Assembly (NCBI GenBank): GCA_033557465.1
Contig: CM066033.1
Coordinates: 232,378,109-232,442,108, forward strand
DNA length: 64,000 nucleotides
Direction of reading: 5' to 3'
DNA from: Ichthyophis bannanicus
Lineage: Eukaryota > Chordata > Amphibia > Gymnophiona > Ichthyophiidae
This document shows, one piece after another, positions 54,621 to 64,000 of this stretch. Each line of letters begins with the position of its first letter. Positions within the stretch are counted from its first letter, which is position 1. The notes beneath the pieces were generated by a model. The model saw only the letters and a program-made list of their open reading frames with translations, was not told the origin of the DNA and did not search any database. The position numbers and the translations under genes are program-made.

Positions 54621-56604
54621 CACATATAGCATCGCTGAATATACCTCTGATTTGATGCATCTACATAAGATACTTCAAGCTATATACCTCCTATTCTTCC
54701 TAATATCAGTCTCTACTAGGGAAATATTTAAAAAAAATGTCAGCCACAAAGTTTTAATAAAGTCCGGATATTCAGTACTGGTTTCCAGATAGTGACCAGC
54801 CTTGAATTTCCAAATTCAGTGATGGCCGCTGGTGCTCTCTAGATAGCAGCAATTTTCAATCCACTATCTGTCCTAAGATATGCAGATATATATCTAGATA
54901 ATGGTGTGGAAAATCACCACTATCTGACTATTTCCTGCCCCAGCTGAACTCTGCCTCCCAGACCACCATGCCCCTATCTGCGAACTAGCACAGTGAAAAT
55001 CCGAATGAAGTTAAATGGGTAAGTTATTGGTATCGAGATGTTGACTCATGGATAGTTGGCCCTGGATAGATGTCCTAAACTGTATTCGGGCTTCAGTCAG
55101 GTGACTAATTGTTGATAGAGTGACATCCATAGCTGCGATTGTTATATCGATCCATCGCATTGCTGGCCTTCCTCTTAAGCATAAGATGCCTGTTTAAATT
55201 TATGTGATTGATCTGTCACTTAAAATTGACCCCCAGATGTTCAGCAGTATGTTTAAGAATACTTTAAAATGTTCTTTAGCTTAGTTGCATTCCAAAATAA
55301 GACACGATCCAGTCAGGTCAAACTTTCATACACAGAGCAGTTTAATAAATGTCTTGAATTGAACATCATTGTCAGGCAATATCAAAAATAAATATAATTG
55401 TTAAAGAAACATACTACTGGTGATGTATCTGTACTAATATTAAGAAAATATTCAATCACATTTTAAGATTTATAGAACAAATGCCAATCCCTTTTCAAGT
55501 TATGCGGCTCATTTTTATCCACTAGATGAATTCATCTGGACTTTTGTGAAACATTACTGACATCTAGTGGTCAATTTGGCCAAGAAACATATTCCTCAAA
55601 GAGAGCACCTGGGCTTAAAGAGTTTGGCCTCTATGAATCTTTAGTATCTGCACTTATTCTTTTTAGAGCAGTCATATTCAGCAGCAAATGTTTCTCGAGC
55701 AAAGGAAAATGATTGAACGCTTGAAGGTACATTTTAAAAATGCCATCTAGGTGCAATCTGGGACGTCCAGGTCAAAACGTTTGAAAAAAGGTCAGCCACG
55801 TGCAATTTCAGCATGATTTCAGAAATGTGCCCGAAATGCAGGTGCCTGAAATGCATGGTGTTGGCCGCAGCCACATAGATGCCCCTGGGAAAAGTTTTTA
55901 GGATGGGGATGTCTATCCTATATTGCATTCACGTCCCTACCTGCTATTTTGCAAGTGGAGACATGCATTGGTGTGGCAAGCAGAAAGCAAGAGTCCTTAT
56001 TTCCCTTCAGCTTTCTTTATGATCAGATGCCTTCATCTCTACTCCCTCCAGGTGTTTTGATGGCAGAACAAGAGCTTTTCTGATGCCTGTTCATGTCCTG
56101 GAGCAGGAATAGACATGTGTGGTACTACTGATGGGTTGAGATGTGTTCAGGCATAATTGTGTACCTTTTCCAGTACATCCCGGATACGTCTCCACCATAT
56201 CCCCATAGACGTTCTTGCGCTGGGGACATCTTGTATACACGACTTTCTAAAATGGCTCCAGGACATCGCCATGATTTTTACATATAAGAGCCTGTTTTCA
56301 GACATTCGACTCACGAATAGGACTTCTAAATTTACCCCCATAGCATCGTTGTTCTATGAAAGCAAACCTTGGCATTCTTTAGCAAGCTGAAAATATTACA
56401 GAGGCAATGTTCAGCAGCCTGCCTAGGAGCAACGTCCACAGATATAAACCTTGTATCTCATTTTAAAAGGGAAAGTCTGCACATTCTTTTCCTTTGAAAT
56501 ATTATCCAGAGGTGCAAAGGACCCATAAACTCTGAACCTGGCTTTCATGTGGGCAGGATTTTGCTGCAAAACAGCACAAAATTTAAATATTCAAAACACA
56601 TGCA
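54621..56604. other. Unassigned sequence
   Basis: About 2 kb without recognisable genes or elements. Very short ORFs only. Confidence 0.5.
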
Positions 56605-56802
56605 TTGTTTTTCAATCTCGGCCTACCCTACAGGTCTCAGATTCTGGTCAAGTTTGCAGAATATCCTTAATTAATATGCAAGAGGTAGATTTGTATGCCC
56701 ATTGCCTCCATTATATACAAATCTCTCTCTTACATATTCATTAGGAATATTCTGAGTACTCCACTGGTATGCAGTCCCGAGGACCACAGTTTGAGACCCC
56801 TG
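56605..56802. mobile_element. Decayed hAT-like MITE
   Basis: Palindromic body like the MITE at 12,273: tttgcagaatatccttaattaatatgc on the left and catattcattaggaatattctg on the right, then gtcccgaggaccacagtttgagacccctg at the right end. The left end is too degraded for a TSD call. Confidence 0.55.
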
Positions 56803-57002
56803 CAATGTACAATCCTAGTAATGCCTCCTCAATCCAGCAAAACGTATGTGTACTCTGCACCCACTGTACCTACGTTAGGCCACGTTTGGTGAGGACAATT
56901 TTCAAACAGGTCAAATAGAGTAAATCATAATTTTCTGAGCTAAATGGTCTTGGAAACTTCCCTCCCCTTGTACATATCTACTTCTCCCTTGTGGGCTACT
57001 AA

Positions 57003-57455
57003 CAGGGCTGGCCCAAGGGTATCAGCCACCCTAGGCAAACCAGCAACTACAGCCGCCCCCACCACCCAAAACCGAGTCTAGAAGCAGCTCTGTTCTTTCT
57101 GCTATTTATGAATGTCGGCACGGAAAAGGTCAATGAAGCTACTGCTGGGCCTTGCATTCAAGCACACTGAAAGCCTCGGTCAGTTCTGCCTCTTATAACA
57201 CATACCTCTTGCTGCCATGGGAGAGGGACTGGCAGGGACTGTGAGTGCCCTTGAACACGAGACTCCATGGCAGCTTCATTTACCTTTTCAATGCTGACAT
57301 TCAGAAACAGCAAAAAAAGGGAGCTGCTGCTGGAGGAGGGGGGGGGAGGGGAGGGAACATAGTGGCTAATTTGGCTACCTTCTGCTGATGCTGTTCATAA
57401 AATTGTGCTGCCCTAGATGATTGCATGGGTCCACCTAGTGGAGGGGCCTGCCCTG
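57003..57455. mobile_element. hAT-like MITE
   Basis: Left end CAGGGCTGGCCCAAGG and right end, inverted, CAGGGCAGGCCCCTCC. Flanks gctactaa (56,995-57,002) and gctaatat (57,456-57,463) are partly alike, which suggests a decayed 8-bp TSD. It contains the sub-terminal motif gccaccctaggca / tgctgccctaga. G-rich run at about 57,337-57,352. No transposase. Confidence 0.6.
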
Positions 57456-58019
57456 GCTAATATTGCTACACTGCCTTTGTGGCTTCAATCAGAGCTTAGC
57501 AACAATCCATTTAATCATTCTACCAGCAGTATGAAAGACTCTAACAGCGTGTCTAACCATTGGTTCATTAAATATATTAAATACATATCTCCATTTCATC
57601 AATCTACTGCCTGGTTTATTTCAGAAAGCAGCTTCTAGTAATGTCTGGGTGAGGTTTTTGGCCATGATAATAGTTCCATTTGGTAAATGCAAGAGACCGG
57701 GTAGCAAAGGTCATGAGCACATACTGGTATTGTGTCAAACAGAGCTAATGAATATGTTAAGGCTTCATGAAACCTGATTATTGTACATTTTCTCTCAATG
57801 AAGTGCTTTTCACTGTTTTGGGTAGGGAGATTGTATTCTAGAAAGCAATTTGTAGGGAGTAATGTAACGGTATAAAGACAGAGGTGGTGTGAAGACACAT
57901 TTTTGAAAAGACGGGGAGATCGGAATTGAGATGTCGCAGTCAAGGACATTTATAGTTCTGGAGGTATTTTAGAAAGGACTCTGCTAAATGCGTAGCTGTT
58001 TCTAAAATACCAAAAAGGA
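57456..58019. other. Unassigned sequence
   Basis: No recognisable gene or element between the MITE and the L2-like LINE fragment. Confidence 0.45.
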
Positions 58020-59070
58020 AGTGTGGGAGTATATGTGGCTATGCATGCCGACAACATCCTCCTGCTCTATCACGCCGGCCCCACTGCCCCTGACCTTTCA
58101 CCATTAAGTATATGTCTCTCACAGATTGCTCGCTGGTTCTCCTCCAACTTTCTGCACCTCAGTCCATTAAAAACAGCTGCTATCGGGTTCACTTTCACGT
58201 GTCCTTGTCTTTCTCTGGTCCCCCTCTTTACTTGACTCCCTCATTCCTCTGGTAACCTCTCCCCATTATTTGGGCATTACCCTTGATTCAGTTATATCAT
58301 TCCACAAACACATCTCATTACTTGGCTGCCGCTCTTTCCACATACTCAGGCAAATCTGCACCGTCCATCCCTTCTTGTCTTCTTCTGCACTGACCAATCT
58401 TTTGCTTCTCCTTGTTATGTCATGCCTTGACTATTGTAACATTGCGCTCACCGGTCTTCCACAGTTTTAGCTTTATCGCATCCAGCTCCTTCCAAACACT
58501 GCTGCCCAGATCATTTCACATGTCTCCCACTTTGACCATATTACCCCCCCCCCCCCACACCTATCCACCTACACTGGTGTCTCCTCAAATCACTCCACAC
58601 TGGTACACCTCAATACCTCTCTGACTCACTCCACCTTCATGCTCCCCCCCTCCCCCGTGTCCTTTGCCCTATCCATGCCAATCGCCTACACCTCCCTCCG
58701 ATTATCCGTGCCCACCTAGAATCCACTCGTCACTCTGCATTTTTCTTTCTTGGTCCCTCTCTTTGGAATATCCTGTCCCCTGCCTCCGCCTTGAACCTTC
58801 TTTCCTGAAATTTAAGTCTCTTCTCAAGACCCATCTCTTCTGGTCTGCCTTTGACCGTCACCCCTCCTCCATCTGACGCTCCTACTCGCCACTCTCTCCT
58901 CCCTTTCCCCTTCCTTCCCTTCCCCGCTGTATGAATACCATATCTCTTTCCTATCAAACCTCTGGAGTTCCTTTCCATTTCCTTGTTTTTACAGTCAGTT
59001 ATTGTTTGTAAACTGCCCTGATGTCAACGAAGGCATGGTATATCAGGTTTGGAATAAAGATACAGTAAAT
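58020..59070 (+). mobile_element. L2-like LINE, RT end to 3' tail
   Basis: Begins at the RT catalytic box in altered form, VAMHADNILLLYHA (58,031-58,070, HADN for YADD), then PLSICLSQIARWFSSNFLHLSPLKTAAIGF (58,100-58,190), LGITLDSVISFHKHISLLGCRSFHILRQI (58,270-58,355), SCLDYCNIALTGLP (58,428-58,466), QTLLPRSF-type QNTAARI block, WSLSLEYPVP-type WNSLP block (about 58,760-58,785), and FKSLLKTHLFWSAF (58,812-58,852). The 3' tail reads ctgccctgatgtcaacgaag gcatggtatatcaggtttgg aataaag (59,010-59,062). Inactive. Confidence 0.8.
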
Positions 59071-59449
59071 ATTCACATACTGCGAGAGTGGTGATTTTAC
59101 AAGCCTGCAAATTGCAAGCCTAAACGTGAGAAAAAACCCAAAGAAAAACATGACTACCTACACATTTACATACCCTAATTTACACACATAGGCTGGTATT
59201 TTGCAACTTCCATGTGTAGGTCCTGCACACTCACACTTGCTACGAAGTCTATATGTCTAAATGCCAGCAGGTGCTGCTATCATTTTCTAATTTTAATATG
59301 GAGGGAGAAATAATGGAGAATAAAGGAGGATAATCCCCTTAATCCCCTCTATAAAGGCTAAAACAAGCATTTTTTTTTAAACGCAAGTGTGTCAGGGAGT
59401 ATGTATACTTCCTGACATGGTCATTTTTGGTCATACACATTTATTATAC
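59071..59449. other. Unassigned sequence
   Basis: No recognisable gene or element. Confidence 0.45.
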
Positions 59450-59770
59450 ATATTATGTTTATTATTATGTTTATTATGTTTATTATTAGATTTGATATAC
59501 CGCTCAGGCCAGAGGCATTAGAGCGGTTTACAATGCAGTATCATTCAAGGAAATAGGAAAAGAACGCCATTATAAATAGGACAGAATAGAGGATAGAGAC
59601 AGTCAAACAGATAATAGCAGAGAAGAAACATAGAACAGCAGGTTACCACATCAAAGACGCATGTCAGCCCAGTCCACGTCAACGGTGTAACTCTCAGCAA
59701 CAAGCGCCACGGACCAGCGCCTAAGGGCCACGCCAAAGGGCCCTCAGGCGAGGCCCGCAAGGCGCGGGCG
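59450..59770 (-). mobile_element. LINE or SINE 3' end, minus strand
   Basis: On the minus strand: cattgtaaaccgctctaatg ... ctgagcggtatatcaaatct, then repeats of aataataaacat (59,453-59,480). This is the 3' tail type of the L2-like LINEs in this window. The upstream 200 bp has no recognisable coding. Confidence 0.6.
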
Positions 59771-60200
59771 CGCCTGAGAAGCGGCGGTTTTTATGGTGGT
59801 GAAGGGCCGCTGAAAAGGCAAGTCCGGGAGGTGAAGGGGAGCTCCTGCTCACTCCCTCTGTGACTGGCTGCTCTCCCACGTGCCTGAGAAGCGGCGGTTT
59901 TTATGGTGGTGAAGGGCCGCTGAAAAGGCAGGTCCGGGAGGTGAAGGGGAGCTCCTGCTCACTCCCTCTGTGACTGGCTGCTCTCCCACGCGCCTGAGAA
60001 GCGGCGGTTTTTATGGTGGTGAAGGGCCGCTGAAAAGGCAGGTCCGGGAGGTGAAGGGGAGCTCCTGCTCACTCCCTCTGTGACTGGCTGCTCTCTCACG
60101 CACCTGAGAAGCAGCGGTTTTTATGGTGGTGAAGGGCCACTGAAAAGGCAGGTCTGGGAGGTGAAGGGGAGCTCCTGCTCACTCCCTCTGTGACTGGCTG
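59771..60200. repeat. Tandem repeat, 110-bp unit, about 3.9 copies
   Basis: Units start at 59,771, 59,881, 59,991 and 60,101 (cgcctgagaagcggcggttt ... gtgactggctgctctcccac). The first three differ by only one to three bases; the fourth has about six changes and lacks the last 10 bp. GC-rich compared with its surroundings. It abuts the 5' side of the minus-strand LINE 3' region. Confidence 0.95.
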
Positions 60201-60373
60201 CATATGAAATGGGGAATACACATGTAGATTTTTGATCCATCCTATCCACGTCCTAACCATGCCCCCTTGCAACTTCCACCTAGTAAGGACATCCATATGT
60301 AAATAGAGCCCTTACTAAAAATTACCATTTCCACATATAAGCGCCAGTATTTACACCTGCAGAATGTGAATAA

Positions 60374-60540
60374 GGGGTCTAGTTACTATGCTGAGCTATC
60401 ATCAATGTGTGTTAATTCACTTTTGATGTGCATTATTTTAGCACAGGTTCCATTTCATTCCATGAGACCTAATTACTAATAACACAATTACTGCTGAATT
60501 AACGCACATTAACTTTAGTGCATCTTAGTAACTAGACCCC
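60374..60540. mobile_element. Short PIF/Harbinger-like MITE, 167 bp
   Basis: TIRs GGGGTCTAGTTACTATG (left) and, from the right, GGGGTCTAGTTACTAAG, flanked by TAA at 60,371-60,373 and 60,541-60,543, the PIF/Harbinger target. The TIR shares GGGGT and TTACTAA with the large TIR elements at 10,900 and 34,304, which supports placing those in the same superfamily. Confidence 0.82.
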
Positions 60541-62080
60541 TAAGTATCTTATTGAGTGTTATTTTAACCATGGTAAGCAGACAATATGCCAACTTTACTA
60601 CATTCTGCACCTTTAAAGTACTGTAATGCTACTAATAGGCTATTTCAGAATTGAATTCTATAATTTTAACCCAAGGAGAATAAGCCTTCAACCATATCTA
60701 GCAAGGATCCATAGTCCCCAGTACAAAGGTTGTTTAGGATTCCTCCCAAACATGCACTGTTTCTGTTGATACCGCATAAAATGTTATTGATTCAATACAT
60801 ACAAATACATTTGGTCTCTGGAGAATGTATCATAAGACTGCATAAATAAATACCCCACAGGTTGATGGGGAGAGGGAAGGAATATACTGTAAATTGAAAT
60901 AAATCGTAAAGTAAAAAGCAGGATGGACAGACGTCTGCAGTGCAATATCAGCTGTAAGCTCGAGTGGGAGGAGGGGTGAACATGCTAGTGCACAGGAAGG
61001 GTGTGCAGTAAGACCCCTGCTGTAGATCCTATAATTCAGCATAGGACAGGAAAAGCTCATTTCCTGACTATTTCCTGATCCTTACTGCTAAACAGCATCT
61101 AGTGTCATGTCACAGACAAATTTAACAAAATTCTACAGCCCAGAAATCTGATAAAAAAGGAGTATATATTGGGAAAATTGAGCAACGCATCACCTCCTGT
61201 CTTGCTTTGAGGTCGCCATTTCCCGGTTTCCTTCTTTTTCTGATAGGGTTGATGCCAGTGTCAACTTTGCTTGATGGCCCTAGGTGACCTTTGTAACCTG
61301 GTGATTCTTGATTCCAAAGTTTTCCTAATGTGCTGCTTCCCAGTCAAGGACTTCCATGTTGAATCTTTATTATATTGGATGCTATAGTTTTTTTAAGTGA
61401 ATTCCAGGATCTTTAGAATACATTTAAGCACCTACAAATATATCATTGGCTATGCGTTACTAGTAAATTGTTCTCCCCTTTTGTCCTCACTATTGTATGG
61501 CAAAACTATCCCTCTGGCTCCTTCGGTGCTGCTCCTTTGCCCCCTCCTCTGCTTCATGTGCTTATTTGGTTTTAAGATTAGTCTTGGCTTTGCCTCCATT
61601 TTAAACATGTTCTTGTAACACTTAGGGGGGGGGGGGGAATTACAGTAGTCAATATAGGTTGTTGCTAAAAAATTGCCAAGTGTGTCTTGAAGGATTACCA
61701 AAAGGGATCGCTACAACAAGAAGTAGATCTACACCTGTGAGTATAATCTTCTGAAAGAAACTCTAAATCTTGGGGTAAAAGCTGATAAATCTGTGTATTT
61801 TGGAATTCAGTGTTTTTGCTAAGTCAGTCAGGTCTTAGTACCACCAGTGAGCTTTGTATTTAAGTCAAAGCAGAGTACATCTTAGCATAAAACATAAAAT
61901 AAGAGTAAATACACTGAAATAAATTTGTTTCTAGAGAGCTTTTTTACTTAAATCATCTCAGAATATAGCTTAGCATACAAGTAGAACAGTCTCTGAGTAG
62001 AAAGAAAAATAAACTTGTTTCTAGTGACCTTTAGAAAGAGCCCTTCCAATTAGGAGGCAAAAGATATGTGAAGTTGCCTT
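60541..62080. other. Unassigned sequence
   Basis: No gene or element recognised. G14-15 run at about 61,624-61,638. Confidence 0.5.
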
Positions 62081-62374
62081 AAATAGATGTTAAAGGTAAA
62101 TGATAGATCAAAGGAACAATTTAAAAGACCCCTTCTATCAAACCAAGGACTGTGTGAATCACCCAGGAAATTGGTAAGCCTTTACCTTATAAGCACAGGA
62201 CAGGGCTTACCTGTAGCAGCCAACTTTAAAATAGATGTTAAAGGTAAATGATAGATCAAAGGAACAATTTAAAAGGCCCCTTCTATCAAACCAAGGACTG
62301 TGTGAATCACCCAGGAAATTGGTAAGCCTTTACCTTATAAGCACAGGACAGGGCTTACCTGTAGCAGCCAACTT
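62081..62374. repeat. Tandem duplication, 148-bp unit, two copies
   Basis: 62,081-62,228 and 62,229-62,374 are nearly identical (aaatagatgttaaaggtaaa ... cacaggacagggcttacctg tagcagccaactt); one a/g difference is visible (aaaagacccc against aaaaggcccc). No coding potential. Confidence 0.95.
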
Positions 62375-62469
62375 TTAACAAGTCTTCTTTCCCTTTCTCC
62401 CTCCCTGACTCCCCTGGGATAAGGGCAGCTTTATAGGTGCTTAAACCTCTTAAAGGGAAGGAAGAGCCC

Positions 62470-64000
62470 ATATTCACTCTCAGGTCAGATATTTATCCTC
62501 ATCAGGCATACAAGAATTCGCGGACTACCTACAGTCAAAAACAATCCAGACCAACAAAGTTACACCACCCACCCCTGTGTATAGACCACGCCACCCAATG
62601 ACACTATCCACCTTCTCAACACCATCAGAGAAAAACATCGAAGACACTATTACTGCGATTAACACCACCACAGCGCCAAATGATCCCTGCCCAGCGTTCT
62701 GGATTAAAACACTGCGCAAGGAATTTAGCCCTTTCCCGGACAAACTCATCGATCTCTCCTCAATGGGCTCATTCCCATGAAGCCTGAAGCAAACATCCAT
62801 TAGACCACTCCTAAAAAACTGCAAACTGGACCCCCAGAAGGTGAATTCTTACAGGCCAATCTCAAGCATCCCACTAATGGCCAAAATAATTGAAAAGCTC
62901 GTCCACAAACAAATCCAACACCATATTGAGACCACCGCACCCTTAGATCCATGCCAACATGGGTTCAGGGAATCGCACGGAGTTGAGACGCTCCTGACCA
63001 CTCTCTTCAACACACTAATCACCGGATTGGACAACAGCAGACAAGGATACACTCTAATCTTCCTGGACATTGCCGCAGCATTCGACTCCATTGACCATGA
63101 TCTGCTCGTAGGGTGCCTTGCAGAGAAAGGGATCCAGGACATGGCCTTAAGCTGGTACAAATCATACCTGTCGGACAGATGGCAGCATGTACGGATTGGC
63201 CCCATGATCTCCAAACCGTTCCAGCAAAAACAGGGGGTTCCACAGGGCTCCTCCCTCTTGGCGCTGTTTTTCAACATATATATGCAGCCCATCTGTGCAC
63301 TCACCCGCTCCTTCGGCATCTCATGCCTCATATACGCCGATGACATGTTACTCTACATGCCATTCTCAACCGACCAGCTGGATTATATGCCGACGACATG
63401 TTACTCTACATGCCATTCTCAACCGACCAGCTGGATTTCTCACCACTAACTACCTGCTTTGATGCTATCACCGACTGGCTCCACACTCAGAACCTCAGAA
63501 TAAACGTCAAGAAAACTGAGGCACTATTCATCACCAGGAAGCAAGCTTTCGCTCCTCCAGCAGCACTAAAAGTAAGATGCGCCAAGCTCCAAAGCAAGCC
63601 CACAATCCGCTACTTAGTGGTCACACTAGACCAACAGTTGCATATGAAAGCCAACATAAACAACACTGTCAAGGCAGTATACCACAAAATATGTACAATC
63701 CGGCACCTACAACCTCTACTGGAACCAGACGACTTCAGGATAATCTACCAAGCATTGGTAATCCCCCACTTTGATTATGCCAAAGCCATCCTACAGGGAC
63801 TACCAAAAAATACACTGAACCCACTGCAGCTGGCAATGAACGCAGCCATCAGAATACTACATGGAGCCGCCAGGAGGGAGCACATAACCCAATCCTGAAG
63901 CACCTTCACTGGCTGCCGGTCCACTGCAGACTCACCTTCAAAATCCTATTGCTGACCTTCAAGGTCATTAACAGTCTCACCTCCTCCTCCATCACAGACC
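62470..64000 (+). mobile_element. L2-like LINE (family A), copy 2, cut by the window end
   Basis: Same family as 489-2,872, about 70 percent alike in protein by eye, and 5'-truncated or degraded before about 62,505. It runs off the right edge of the window in the C-terminal region, so the 3' tail is not seen. Confidence 0.88.
62505..64000 (+). pseudogene. L2-like LINE reverse transcriptase with a duplicated catalytic box
   Basis: Motifs: QEFADYLQSK (62,510), DPCPAFWIKTLRKEF (62,683), a stop after SMGSFP at 62,778, SIRPLLKNCKLDPQK (62,796), SYRPISSIPLMAKIIEKLVHKQ (62,845), HGFRESHGVETLLTTL (62,956), LDIAAAFDSIDHDLL with the first Asp (63,064), GVPQGSSLLALFFN (63,234), YADDMLLYMPFSTDQLD (63,331). 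The segment coding for the last motif is duplicated (63,331-63,383 and 63,384-63,436), which shifts the frame by two; the correct frame resumes as LDFSPLTTCFDAITDWLHTQ (63,428 on). C-terminal part: TLDQQLHMKANINNTVKAVYHKI, YQALVIPHFDYAKAILQGLP, NAAIRILHGAARREHI. Dead from the stop and the duplication. Confidence 0.9.

Noticed and set aside
1..64000. Direct-repeat arrays resembling CRISPR
   Set aside because: All tandem arrays lack unique spacers of constant length, and the content is eukaryotic.
1..64000. Host exons or a conserved gene
   Set aside because: Every long ORF was assignable to a transposable element or simple repeat; I saw no splice-bounded conserved domain of a host protein.

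Overview
This window looks like intergenic or intronic vertebrate DNA built almost entirely from nested transposable elements; I found no host protein-coding gene, rRNA gene or functional tRNA gene. The mix is CR1 and L2-like LINEs, two L1/Tx1-type LINEs, a DIRS-type tyrosine-recombinase retrotransposon, two mariners, several hAT-like and PIF/Harbinger-like TIR elements, and tRNA-derived SINEs. That mix suggests a large repeat-rich tetrapod genome, most likely an amphibian (caecilian-like is my best guess). No sequence here proves the species.

Layout. 1-5,145: a plus-strand CR1 (family A) split by a fold-back element (403-3,438), itself split by an L2-like LINE (489-2,872), and by a SINE (4,534-4,820). 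5,880-9,952: L2-like pieces, one cut by a complete but dead mariner (7,050-8,331). 9,956-22,800: an old minus-strand L2-like LINE cut by a 9.3-kb TIR element (10,900-20,232) and by a hAT-like element (20,475-22,708); the 9.3-kb element contains a full-length L1-type LINE (14,559-19,973). 22,800-27,776: old debris with a possible DIRS gag and a second hAT-like element (25,766-27,375). 27,777-31,400: L2-like pieces, a SINE, and a young 5'-truncated CR1 (family B) with an intact 650-codon ORF. 32,095-39,351: a nearly full-length minus-strand CR1-A (esterase ORF1, endonuclease, RT) split by a SINE and by a second member of the large TIR family (34,304-37,557). 40,490-45,665: L2-like LINE, then a repeat cut by an internally deleted L1-type LINE. 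46,850-51,310: a CR1 ORF1 fragment, then a decayed DIRS element cut by a mariner. 51,310-62,400: mostly old unassigned sequence with MITEs, a CA-rich stretch, an L2-like 3' end and a 110-bp tandem repeat. 62,470-64,000: a second copy of the L2-like LINE seen at 489-2,872.

The elements do not form a pathway. The useful information is the nesting order, which gives relative ages, and the parasitic relationships: the SINEs share the 3' tail of the L2-like LINE, which suggests its RT mobilised them. The strongest candidates for something little described are the large Harbinger-like TIR elements with tRNA-like polymerase III promoter modules inside, and the two hAT-like elements that combine a minisatellite with a long GC-rich hairpin.
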